Shown: one piece after another, positions 1-5,417 of the stretch
Layout: every line of letters starts with the position of its first letter
Numbering within the stretch: position 1 is the stretch's first letter
IMG/VR virus record: IMGVR_UViG_3300033153_006621
Coordinates: 1 to 24,211 of that record
Length of the DNA stretch: 24,211 bases
Source: a virus
Strand: one strand, 5' to 3'
Translations under genes and position numbers: made by a program
The notes under the pieces: model-generated
Told to the model about the DNA's origin: nothing
Database searches by the model: none
Seen by the model: the letters and a program-made list of their open reading frames with translations, nothing else

Positions 1-452
1 TCAGTAGTACCACTTTTTTCCAATATTGCTGGTATATGGTGTACTTTATGCCCACTCTCAATCAAATTTAAACAAGCTTTTGTGCGGCGGTAACCAGCTT
101 CTAATTTTAACTGGCCATCTGCCATACGCTTAACACGTACTGGGTTTTCTACCCCCCTTGCTTTTATAGAATTTTCAAGAGTTTTTATATCACCATAATC
201 TTTACGTGGGTTATCGTCCCAAACCACTACCAATTTCTTTGGGTTAACTTTTAGCAGTTCGGTTTTGCCCACAATACCATCGGAAACTTTCTTAGCTGTT
301 TCAACCTTAGGGGACACCTTCTTTTTAGGAACTGCCTTTTTAGCAACAGCTTTCTTTTTAGTGCTAGCTTTTTCATTTTTGCCACCTTTTAAATGCTCCT
401 CTAAACGATCGGCTTCGGTTGCAACGCTTGTTTCTTGGCTACTTTTAGTCAT
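1..452 (-). CDS. ParB-like nuclease domain protein, C-terminus outside the window
   Basis: The reading frame runs open off the left edge; 150 codons are visible. Residues 1-60 are Lys/Ala-rich and probably disordered (KKKAVAKKAVPKKK). From about residue 67 the sequence matches the ParB/Spo0J N-terminal domain: DDNPRKDYGDI (79-89), GVENPVRV (100-107) and the GxRRxxA motif of ParB box II as EAGYRRTKA (118-126). ParB proteins bind parS and hydrolyse CTP to load clamps in plasmid and chromosome partition; phages also carry ParB-fold proteins with other roles. The start is ATG with AAGAGGA upstream. No ParA is visible, so partition is an inference supported by the rep and iteron region. The missing C-terminus prevents telling a partition ParB from a phage ParB-domain protein. 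Confidence 0.82.
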   Translation of the reverse strand, partial: MTKSSQETSVATEADRLEEHLKGGKNEKASTKKKAVAKKAVPKKKVSPKVETAKKVSDGIVGKTELLKVNPKKLVVVWDDNPRKDYGDIKTLENSIKARGVENPVRVKRMADGQLKLEAGYRRTKACLNLIESGHKVHHIPAILEKSGTT

Positions 453-467
453 TGTTCCATCCTCTTA

Positions 468-995
468 CTATTTTAATTTAAATTCATTGATCACCTTTAT
501 AAGTACCGAAAAAGGTACTAAGGCGGGCACCTGCTTCTTTCTTGCAGTATCATCTTTTGTAACTTCTCTACACGCTCTTAAATATATACCTCCTTCATCG
601 TTGTCCTTCCAAACATCAATTAATAACTCATGCGTGTTGCCATCAATATGTTCAATAGGATATTTTCCCGTATGCAACTTTGATAATCTTGTTTTTCCCT
701 TTTTATCTTTTTCAGTGCTTTTAATTGGCAGATAACTAATATCTTCCTTTTCCCAATCAGAAGGAGATATTCTCCAACCAGTTTCTTGGCCAATATCATC
801 TATACTTGTTCCTTTTGTAATATGATAATGCTCCGTATATTCTCCATCCTCATCTTTAAAAGAGACTTTAACTGCCCTTTTATTATGACTTATAACTTTT
901 CCTATTTTAAGTTTTCCCTGTAACGCTCCAAAACCATTTGCTATTACTGAATTTTTATAAACAATTATTAACTTAATCTTTTTTAGTTTTCCCAT
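468..995 (-). CDS. hypothetical protein, 175 aa
   Basis: A 175-residue soluble protein that I do not recognise. It starts with a basic stretch (MGKLKKIKLII), is rich in charged residues throughout, and has no signal peptide or membrane segment. An SD-like AAGGGG lies before the ATG. The first 23 bases overlap the end of the preceding gene, and it ends 15 bases before the ParB-like gene, so the three are probably one transcription unit. Function unknown; the position beside the ParB-like gene suggests an early or maintenance role rather than a virion one. Confidence 0.75.
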   Translation of the reverse strand: MGKLKKIKLIIVYKNSVIANGFGALQGKLKIGKVISHNKRAVKVSFKDEDGEYTEHYHITKGTSIDDIGQETGWRISPSDWEKEDISYLPIKSTEKDKKGKTRLSKLHTGKYPIEHIDGNTHELLIDVWKDNDEGGIYLRACREVTKDDTARKKQVPALVPFSVLIKVINEFKLK

Positions 996-1251
996 TTACT
1001 TTTCCCCTTACACGTTTCTTTTTACTAGCCTTAGGGATAATACTTTCATATTCTTTTTCTGCATTTATATATTTATAAATAACACAACTCATTTCAAATC
1101 CATATTCCATTAGGTCAGGGGTAAGTGGCGCTCTGCCCGCTGATTTAGCTACTATCCTAGAGAAGCCTGATTTAGAAGGTCCTAAATCTTTAGATAAATC
1201 TATTTCTAAAGTTAATTTATCTCCATCCCTTCTTACTATGATGTTTTGCAC
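973..1251 (-). CDS. conserved-looking small phage/plasmid protein, 92 aa
   Basis: Starts at GTG with AAGGA nine bases upstream; no internal Met near the N-terminus offers a better start. The N-terminal half (DKLTLEIDLSKDLGPSKSG, residues 11-29) resembles a short beta-hairpin protein often seen next to phage and plasmid DNA-metabolism genes, whose function I do not know. The C-terminus is strongly basic (KKKRVRGKVNGKTKKD), which would suit nucleic-acid contact, but that is inference. Its end overlaps the next gene by 23 bases. A hairpin at 1277-1310 precedes it. Confidence 0.72.
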   Translation of the reverse strand: MQNIIVRRDGDKLTLEIDLSKDLGPSKSGFSRIVAKSAGRAPLTPDLMEYGFEMSCVIYKYINAEKEYESIIPKASKKKRVRGKVNGKTKKD

Positions 1252-1273
1252 GGTTACAGGTCCTTAAATTCAT

Positions 1274-1310
1274 AAAAGGGATTGCCAGTATTTTCCAACC
1301 GACAATCCCT
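1274..1310 (-). terminator. hairpin with short T tract, weak terminator or attenuator
   Basis: On the minus strand AGGGATTG (1310-1303) pairs perfectly with CAATCCCT (1284-1277), with an 18-base loop, followed by TTTT then ATG. It lies between the 83-aa gene and the start of the 92-aa gene. The T tract is short, so partial termination or attenuation is more likely than full termination. Confidence 0.45.
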
Positions 1311-1334
1311 AATTGTTAGCCAATGCACTATTGA

Positions 1335-1586
1335 CTAATCTTCCACTTTCAATTCAGAAGCTTTTAGATTAGATATATTTTCCTTAATAAAAGCTACGGA
1401 TTCTTTTATATCAACCATAATATCCTTATCACCTCCTTGTGCTTTAACAAAGGTAACAGCAGCAACTTTCAAAGCAGTAATTGCCTTCTTAGCTTCTGCG
1501 GTAGCTTCTTTCAGTGCGGCACGGGCCGCTTTCAATTCAGCCTTTTTATCAACCTTTACTGCTGTTTTCTTTTTGGCTATTGCCAT
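1335..1586 (-). CDS. Lys/Ala-rich small protein, 83 aa
   Basis: I place the start at the ATG ending at 1586 because AAGGAG lies nine bases upstream; the frame is open further up but without a ribosome binding site. The product is MAIAKKKTAVKVDKKAE followed by an Ala/Lys/Glu-rich helix to about residue 50 and a more ordinary acidic C-terminus. Its composition recalls basic histone-like or nucleoid-type proteins, but there is no specific motif, so DNA binding is only a possibility. It stands alone, with about 290 bases without a gene upstream and a hairpin downstream. Confidence 0.7.
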   Translation of the reverse strand: MAIAKKKTAVKVDKKAELKAARAALKEATAEAKKAITALKVAAVTFVKAQGGDKDIMVDIKESVAFIKENISNLKASELKVED

Positions 1587-1875
1587 TTTTCTTCTCCTTA
1601 ATTTAATTTTTAAAAGTGGTGTGGGGCCTTGCAACCCAACCGTATGCCACGAGTTCTAGGGAATCACCGTCCTGCATCTACACGAATGTTCCAGCTTTAA
1701 TACAAGCCAAGTATTTTTCTTTTCTCTATGTTTTATATCTCCATTAAAAATATTTACATAATGAATCCTCCTATTTGCCCGGTTATGAAGTTGCCGGGGG
1801 ACACTTATCTTTTTATTTAAAGAAACAGCCAAATATTCTAGCAGTCTCCTTTAATTATATTAATATTTTCCGATT
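1587..1875. other. gap without a supported gene
   Basis: No convincing gene. On the minus strand an AGGAGG precedes ATG near 1760, but the second codon is TAA, so this looks like a dead start or a leader. A short perfect inverted repeat (CCCGG/CCGGG) sits around 1777-1797 without a T tract. This may be the untranslated leader of the 83-aa gene or the remnant of a decayed gene. Confidence 0.4.
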
Positions 1876-2064
1876 TCAACAAAAAGGTTTTATTTTTCTT
1901 GCCATAGGCCCCTTTGGTGTGCGTCCAGTTTTCTCCTTTGTTAATAGTAAATCATTTTCAAAAATACCATTGCCTACACAACGGTATCTTGGTTTGTTGC
2001 TTTCTTTCCATAACCATCTACAAAGTACTACAAATAATATCATCACTATGACTTGTATTTCCAT
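1876..2064 (-). CDS. small single-span membrane protein, 62 aa
   Basis: Start chosen at the ATG ending at 2064, which has a perfect AGGAGG seven bases upstream; an in-frame start further up has none. Residues 2-18 (EIQVIVMILFVVLCRWL) form one hydrophobic helix, followed by a basic soluble tail with RCVGNGIFENDLLL and ending KIKPFC. The family is not recognised. The upstream gene ends one base before this ATG, so the two are translationally coupled. Small membrane proteins in early phage regions can act in exclusion or host modulation, but nothing here points to one role. Confidence 0.72.
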   Translation of the reverse strand: MEIQVIVMILFVVLCRWLWKESNKPRYRCVGNGIFENDLLLTKEKTGRTPKGPMARKIKPFC

Positions 2065-2065
2065 T

Positions 2066-2236
2066 TTAATCCTCCTGTTTATTCTTAAGTAATGCTTTGA
2101 CAAGTATTGCTATACCAAAACTCGTTCTGAGATTCAAATCTGTATGGGCCCTAATGATTTTTGTAAGTTGGACCCTATTAATATCATTATTTATATTTTT
2201 TAATTTCTCAGCCAATACTTCCCACCTATTTTCCAT
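2066..2236 (-). CDS. hypothetical protein, 56 aa
   Basis: A short gene supported by AAGGAG before its ATG and by tight coupling: its TAA ends one base before the next ATG, and its last codons (GAG GAT) form that gene's ribosome binding site. The product (MENRWEVLAEKLKNINNDIN at the start, IAILVKALLKNKQED at the end) is a mostly helical, soluble small protein that I do not recognise. Confidence 0.65.
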   Translation of the reverse strand: MENRWEVLAEKLKNINNDINRVQLTKIIRAHTDLNLRTSFGIAILVKALLKNKQED

Positions 2237-2270
2237 TTTATGTACTCCTTAACAACCATTATATAATTTA

Positions 2271-2498
2271 TCATTGAGCATTAACGCCCATTTGATTGCG
2301 TAGTATTTTAGTATCATCATCTTTACCACCAAGTCCTAGACTTTCTGATCTACCATAGCATTCTGGTAATCCACCTTTAAATCGAACAAAGCCTGCGGAT
2401 ATTAATCCTTTACGTCCAAGAAACATGCCCATATGCATGTGCCAAATTAAATCTGGGAATAGGAAAAAACCTTTTTCTTCATGCCTTACATATTTCAT
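2271..2498 (-). CDS. small conserved-type phage/plasmid protein, 75 aa
   Basis: ATG start with AGGAAC upstream. It begins MKYVRHEEKGFFLFPDLIWH and carries GLISAGFVRF (32-41) and CYGRSESLGL (48-57). I associate this pattern (KYxRH...FxLFP...WHxH...SAGFV...CYGRSESLGL) with short uncharacterised proteins in proteobacterial phages and plasmids, from memory and not from a search. Function unknown. Its ATG lies one base after the stop of the 37-residue gene upstream, so translation is coupled. It supports a proteobacterial host. Confidence 0.75.
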   Translation of the reverse strand: MKYVRHEEKGFFLFPDLIWHMHMGMFLGRKGLISAGFVRFKGGLPECYGRSESLGLGGKDDDTKILRNQMGVNAQ

Positions 2499-2499
2499 T

Positions 2500-2613
2500 T
2501 TAAATGTTCCTATTTATAAATAACCAACTAACAATGCGTATTTCACTATTATAAGAATCTATAGCGCATTGTGCATTTGCTTTAAAAACAATTAAAGCTT
2601 CTTTAGGATTCAT
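2500..2613 (-). CDS. very small hypothetical protein, 37 aa
   Basis: ATG preceded by AAGGGGAAAC; the product starts MNPKEALIVFKANAQCAIDS. Its first bases overlap the last codons of the upstream 68-aa gene (end 2603) and its TAA lies one base before the ATG of the 75-aa gene, a coupled chain that argues for real translation. Function unknown. Confidence 0.55.
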   Translation of the reverse strand: MNPKEALIVFKANAQCAIDSYNSEIRIVSWLFINRNI

Positions 2614-2809
2614 TGTTTCCCCTTTTTACTTTATCCACATTTTTTATATTTACAATTAATTGTGCTGCTTTTATTCTTTCACTCACACCTTGTTCTGCTA
2701 CAGTCTTAAATCCAACAGATAACAATATATCATCATATGGAAGTATTGCCTCGCGCAATAAGTCAGAATTTTCATATAAGTTTTTAAGAATATTTTGTAT
2801 ATCATCCAT
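2603..2809 (-). CDS. hypothetical protein, 68 aa
   Basis: ATG with AAAGGA upstream. A soluble, helix-rich small protein (MDDIQNILKNLYENSDLLRE, then AEQGVSERIKAAQLIVNIKN) that I do not recognise. It is the first gene after the terminator at 2828-2856, so it either has its own promoter in the short gap or depends on read-through. A perfect DnaA-box-like TTATCCACA (2631-2639) lies inside its coding sequence, probably by chance. Confidence 0.68.
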   Translation of the reverse strand: MDDIQNILKNLYENSDLLREAILPYDDILLSVGFKTVAEQGVSERIKAAQLIVNIKNVDKVKRGNNES

Positions 2810-2827
2810 TTTATTATTCCTTTAGCA

Positions 2828-2856
2828 AGAAAAGAAAGGGGGCATTTCAGCCCCCA
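2828..2856 (-). terminator. rho-independent terminator after the DUF932 gene
   Basis: On the minus strand GGGGGC (2855-2850) pairs with GCCCCC (2843-2838) around a 6-base loop TGAAAT, followed by TTTCTTTTC. It starts about seven bases after the stop codon of the DUF932 gene, the expected place. Confidence 0.85.
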
Positions 2857-2861
2857 ATACT

Positions 2862-3710
2862 TTAAGCGGCTGTTTTTAGTTGCTGCATCTGTACAGCCAT
2901 TTCCCATAATGCTTTATTCAATTTAATATCCTTATCAATTGCTTTCACTGCGCGGGTTTTATTTCTACGCAATCCCTTTTCACCGCGGCGCATAGTGCGC
3001 ACACCACCTTTAAGGATATGCTCTTGTACTACGTTAAAAGTCGACCACAAATCTGTACCTGTATCTACCTTGCGTTGTGGTCTTAACAATTGCTGGTTAA
3101 TACTTGCCTTTGATGTTACAATCTTGTTTTCTTCATCTTCACCATATGCGTATACAAAAGCAGCTTCAGCAAAAATTTGGCGTTCATGCTCTTCCAAATT
3201 AATTGCACGCATACTTTCTACAGCTTGTGCAATCTCAGGCACTTGGTCGATCACTTCATAGCTGCCTTCGATAACTTGTCCCGGTGCATTACAATTATGC
3301 CTTACAGATACTTTATTTAAAGTACTATCTGCAATCACAATACCGTTAGCACAAGCCATACGGAACATGCCAGCATGTAAAATAAATCCGCTTGAACGGT
3401 CGTGGCTATTTGTAAGTAAGAGTTCAACTGCTGAATCACCAACAACAATGTCATCATCCAAACGGCGAAAACGAACAAGATGTTTTGTGAATTCTTCCGT
3501 GCCTTCTTTGCGTACATTTTTTTGCGTAGCATCAACAGGCATCCATTTTTCATCACGCAAGGCATCAATCACTTGGATAGTTGGAATAAATCCATAACGA
3601 TCTGAAACATCATCCCGCGGCGCTTCTGCAAAAATAGATGGCGCATTTGCTAACATTGCTTCATTGGTTAAGGGGCTTGAGTGTGGTTGTGTCATTTCAC
3701 GATAGTACAT
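2862..3710 (-). CDS. DUF932 (phage/plasmid-like) protein, 282 aa
   Basis: ATG with AAAAGGAGAA upstream. The middle carries features of the DUF932 family: FRRLDDDIVVGDSAVELLL (81-99), NSHDRSSG (101-108) and FRMACANGIVI (116-126), matching the family pattern of an arginine followed by a Cys-Ser/Ala-Asn-Gly motif. The C-terminus is basic (RRGEKGLRRNKTRAVK). DUF932 proteins are frequent in phages and conjugative plasmids; their biochemical role is not established. The length is near the usual family size. It is followed by a strong terminator and preceded by a 63-aa gene 21 bases away, so it probably closes the transcript that includes the genes at 3732-4430. Confidence 0.85.
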   Translation of the reverse strand: MYYREMTQPHSSPLTNEAMLANAPSIFAEAPRDDVSDRYGFIPTIQVIDALRDEKWMPVDATQKNVRKEGTEEFTKHLVRFRRLDDDIVVGDSAVELLLTNSHDRSSGFILHAGMFRMACANGIVIADSTLNKVSVRHNCNAPGQVIEGSYEVIDQVPEIAQAVESMRAINLEEHERQIFAEAAFVYAYGEDEENKIVTSKASINQQLLRPQRKVDTGTDLWSTFNVVQEHILKGGVRTMRRGEKGLRRNKTRAVKAIDKDIKLNKALWEMAVQMQQLKTAA

Positions 3711-3731
3711 GGTAATTCTCCTTTTAAATTA

Positions 3732-3923
3732 TTAGCTTTCGTATTGTTCTACTAATGATAATGCACTCACAGGCAAATCTGTTTCAGGAATGTATCTACC
3801 GTCTTCCATGTATGACAAACCATTGTCACCATCAAAAGGGTAGTCCGTACCAGGGCGCTTTAGCGTTACCCGAACAATATCCCCTAGTTTATCTTTATAT
3901 GTTTTGTTATGCTCTAAAAGCAT
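3732..3923 (-). CDS. hypothetical protein, 63 aa
   Basis: ATG with GAAGGAG upstream. A small soluble protein starting MLLEHNKTYKDKLGDIVRVT, with an SH3-like feel (short strands, DGRYIPETDLPV), not identified. It is preceded by a conserved element (GCCTAACG, 11 bases, TCAGGAC) that also precedes the gene at 4218-4430 at the same distance, so the two may be co-regulated. Confidence 0.68.
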   Translation of the reverse strand: MLLEHNKTYKDKLGDIVRVTLKRPGTDYPFDGDNGLSYMEDGRYIPETDLPVSALSLVEQYES

Positions 3924-3953
3924 TGATATACTCCTTCGTTTAATTAATTTAAG

Positions 3954-3987
3954 CTTTTGCCTAACGCTGTATGATTATCAGGACTTT
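3954..3987 (-). promoter_or_regulatory. shared upstream element, copy A
   Basis: GCCTAACG (3958-3965), 11 bases, then TCAGGACTTTT on the plus strand. It overlaps the stop codon of the NUMOD4-like gene and lies 35 bases before the ATG of the 63-aa gene. Copy B at 4460-4493 has the same two conserved blocks with the same spacing. A shared operator, promoter or 5'-UTR element is inferred. Confidence 0.45.
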
Positions 3988-4193
3988 TTTAAAAACAATT
4001 TATACAAATCATCTATATAAAATGTTTTGCGTTTACCATTTCTACAAAGGTCAACTTTTAATGGACCACCACTAAAGGCTTCATAAGGATGCAAAACACG
4101 TCCTATATGTGTACCTTTACCTTCTTTAGCCCTACGGATAATACCTTTTCGATTAATTTCATAAAATCCATAATATATTTTTATCCACTTCAT
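3978..4193 (-). CDS. free-standing NUMOD4-like DNA-binding domain protein, 71 aa
   Basis: Start placed at the ATG ending at 4193, with AAAGGAG upstream; an in-frame TTG further up is inside the previous spacer. The sequence MKWIKIYYGFYEINRKGIIR, then GRVLHPYEAF and LKVDLCRNGKRKTFYIDDLY, follows the NUMOD4 pattern (W..I.GY..YEVSN.G.IRS ... G.YKV.L..NGK.KTF.VH.L). NUMOD4 is the DNA-binding module usually fused to HNH homing endonucleases. Here the protein stops directly after the module and has no HNH part, so it is either a shrunken homing endonuclease relic or a small DNA-binding regulator. It is intact and has a good ribosome binding site, which favours function. Confidence 0.65.
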   Translation of the reverse strand: MKWIKIYYGFYEINRKGIIRRAKEGKGTHIGRVLHPYEAFSGGPLKVDLCRNGKRKTFYIDDLYKLFLKKS

Positions 4194-4217
4194 TTCATTT
4201 CTCCTTTTTAACAATAA

Positions 4218-4430
4218 CTATTTACGCTCCCAATTTTCTACAATTTCTAGAGCTTGATCACCAACAAAAGTATGCACCCTAAAAGATGATTTACGATCTA
4301 GAATAATTAAACATTTTTCTAACTCATCACCATCCGCTTGTATGCCTATAATATCTTGTGTAATACATTTTAATTTTTCTCCTATATGTAAATTAATTTC
4401 CGTTCCATCTTTTAAAGTTATATACATCAT
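4218..4430 (-). CDS. hypothetical protein, 70 aa
   Basis: ATG with AAAGGAG eight bases upstream. The protein starts MMYITLKDGTEINLHIGEKL and ends VGDQALEIVENWERK: alternating short strands, no membrane segment, unknown family. The upstream element at 4464-4489 is shared with the gene at 3732-3923. Confidence 0.7.
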   Translation of the reverse strand: MMYITLKDGTEINLHIGEKLKCITQDIIGIQADGDELEKCLIILDRKSSFRVHTFVGDQALEIVENWERK

Positions 4431-4459
4431 TTTAATTCTCCTTTATCTCTTATATTAAT

Positions 4460-4493
4460 ATTTGCCTAACGTCTTAACGTTGTCAGGACTTTT
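4460..4493 (-). promoter_or_regulatory. shared upstream element, copy B
   Basis: GCCTAACG (4464-4471), 11 bases, TCAGGACTTTT, lying 34 bases before the ATG of the 70-aa gene. The 11-base spacer is different from copy A (TCTTAACGTTG against CTGTATGATTA), so the two outer blocks appear to be what is conserved. Here the spacer also makes a small palindrome, AACGT/ACGTT. Confidence 0.45.
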
Positions 4494-4697
4494 ATTTAGT
4501 AGTAGCGCGTTTCCTTGCGGCACCATTTAGTAGTAGCGCATTTCCTTGCAGCACCATATAAAGGATGATCTTCAAACAATACTACTTTTCCAGTTTCAAA
4601 ATAATCCGTCATAATCTCAGTATTGTCTTTCAAAACTGCCGTATAGAATAACTATTTTGCCCTTTATTGAGGCACTTACTTTATGATAAGTATTCAT
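4492..4697 (-). pseudogene. small gene broken by frameshift and a 3' tandem duplication
   Basis: A good ribosome binding site (AAAGGAG) precedes ATG ending at 4697, but that frame stops after 26 codons (TGA at 4617-4619). A neighbouring frame continues with ordinary protein-like sequence: YTAVLKDNTEIMTDYFETGK, then VVLFEDHPLYGAARKCATTK. The 3' end holds a 31-bp tandem duplication (4494-4524 and 4525-4555, two mismatches). Since 31 is not a multiple of three, each copy reads the same tail (GAARK[C/R]ATTK) in a different frame, and the outer copy ends directly at TAA. The ancestral protein was probably about 60 residues. The family is not recognised. Confidence 0.6.
4494..4555. repeat. 31-bp tandem duplication
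   Basis: Two adjacent copies of a 31-bp unit containing TAGTAGTAGCGC and TTTCCTTGC, differing at two positions (G to A in both cases). It duplicates the C-terminal codons of the broken gene, with an inner short TAG repeat that could have promoted slippage. Confidence 0.85.
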
Positions 4698-4725
4698 TAT
4701 GAATTTCTCCTTTAACTATTAGCAT

Positions 4726-4750
4726 GAAAAGCACACTATAAAATAATGTG
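4726..4750 (-). terminator. possible terminator of the candidate ncRNA
   Basis: On the minus strand the 19 bases from 4750 to 4732 form an 8-bp stem (CACATTAT with ATAGTGTG, one G-U pair) with a 3-base loop, followed by CTTTTC. The stem is AT-rich and the T tract short, so it is a weak candidate. Confidence 0.4.
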
Positions 4751-5199
4751 TTTTATAATGCCGCTTCGGTTCGCTACACCAAAGCTACAAAATGTGTGGG
4801 ATTATATTCGCAGTTAATCTATTAAAGATTCTGGCACGTTTTCCCCGTTGCAGTTAATCGTTTAGATTCTGACACAACTTCACACACTCCTGAATATAGC
4901 GCCCGGTTCGCTTTAAGCCTCTTTAGCAGGTAAGTTTATAAAAAACTTCTAGCACTAATAAAACATTTTGTCATAATGTTTTGGGCTTATGAGTCTATCC
5001 CGTGCGGATAAAGATTTCTGCATTATCCTAGCTAGTTAAAAAACTTCTAGCATATTCGCATTGCGGTTAGCTCACGCCCCGATTTTTATTAGATATAATA
5101 AAAAGCGAGGTCTTGGGTTTGCGCTAGATCAGTTAATATCGTGTATTCTGTCAATCTAGTCTGGGGCTTTCTTACTAATAGCAAGTAGCGACATCCATA
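4726..5199 (-). ncRNA. candidate large structured noncoding RNA, about 470 nt
   Basis: No gene is supported here, but nested complementarity is dense. A closing stem can be built from four successive helices: TCGC/GCGA (5056-5059 with 5188-5191), TTGC/GCAA (5061-5064 with 5181-5184), TTAG/CTAA (5067-5070 with 5175-5178), GCCCC/GGGGC (5076-5080 with 5163-5167). It encloses two hairpins: a 9-bp stem with a 4-base loop (5083-5104), and CTAGAT/ATCTAG extended by CAG/CTG (5124-5159). A second domain, TAAGCC/GGCTTA (4913-4918 with 4984-4989), encloses an 8-bp hairpin (4960-4982) and AAGTTT/AAACTT. A third uses TGTGTG/CACACA (4793-4798 with 4881-4886). The minus strand is favoured because a promoter-like pair sits just before the closing stem and a terminator-like hairpin follows the last domain. 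The RNA class is unidentified. Alternatives are a replication origin or a long leader. Confidence 0.5.
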
Positions 5200-5205
5200 T
5201 ATGTA

Positions 5206-5233
5206 AGTATATACACTATATAGAGTAATACAA
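5206..5233 (-). promoter_or_regulatory. sigma70-type promoter for the candidate ncRNA
   Basis: On the minus strand TTGTAT (5233-5228), a 16-base spacer, and TATACT (5211-5206), each close to the -35 TTGACA and -10 TATAAT consensus. The predicted start near 5199 is eight bases before the first strand of the closing stem (5191). In such AT-rich DNA, chance matches are frequent. Confidence 0.45.
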
Positions 5234-5237
5234 GCTT

Positions 5238-5339
5238 GTAAGTCATTGATTTATATAGCTTTTTATAATTAACTAATCTATAGAAACTTTATATATTATA
5301 TACAATTCATACGTAAGTCATTGATTTATATAGCTTTTT
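5238..5339. repeat. two exact 27-bp direct repeats
   Basis: Copies at 5238-5264 and 5313-5339, 75 bases apart, are identical and begin GTAAGTCATTGATTTATATA. They lie just upstream (minus-strand sense) of the ncRNA promoter. The core ATTGATTTATAT occurs a third time at 5995-6006, before the gene at 5418-5975. They are probable protein-binding sites, either for transcription control or for the replication or partition machinery. Confidence 0.75.
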
Positions 5340-5417
5340 GTGTAAATAAGCTGTTTTATTTGTTTGTACTCAATCCTAAGCGCTCCTAAGCGTTTATTGC
5401 TTGCTTTATATGTGATG

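Noticed and set aside
265-735. Open frame of 156 codons on the plus strand
   Set aside because: It lies antisense to the ParB-like gene and the 175-aa gene, has no ribosome binding site, and gives a low-complexity Phe/Leu/Ser-rich translation typical of reversed Lys/Glu-rich coding.
1615-1700. GGTTGGGTTGCAAGGCC stretch looking faintly like a tRNA T-arm
   Set aside because: No GGTTCGANTCC core, no matching acceptor stem and no anticodon arm could be built.
1775-2092. Open frame of 105 codons on the plus strand
   Set aside because: It is antisense to the 62-aa membrane protein, which has a perfect AGGAGG. The plus frame has no ribosome binding site.
2631-2639. Perfect DnaA-box sequence TTATCCACA
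   Set aside because: A single copy inside a coding gene, 3.5 kb from the iterons, with no cluster. It is probably chance.
3954-4493. Similarity of CGTTAGGC (minus strand) to the core of integron attC sites
   Set aside because: The elements are only about 34 bases, lack the paired core and long imperfect hairpin of attC, and there is no integron integrase.
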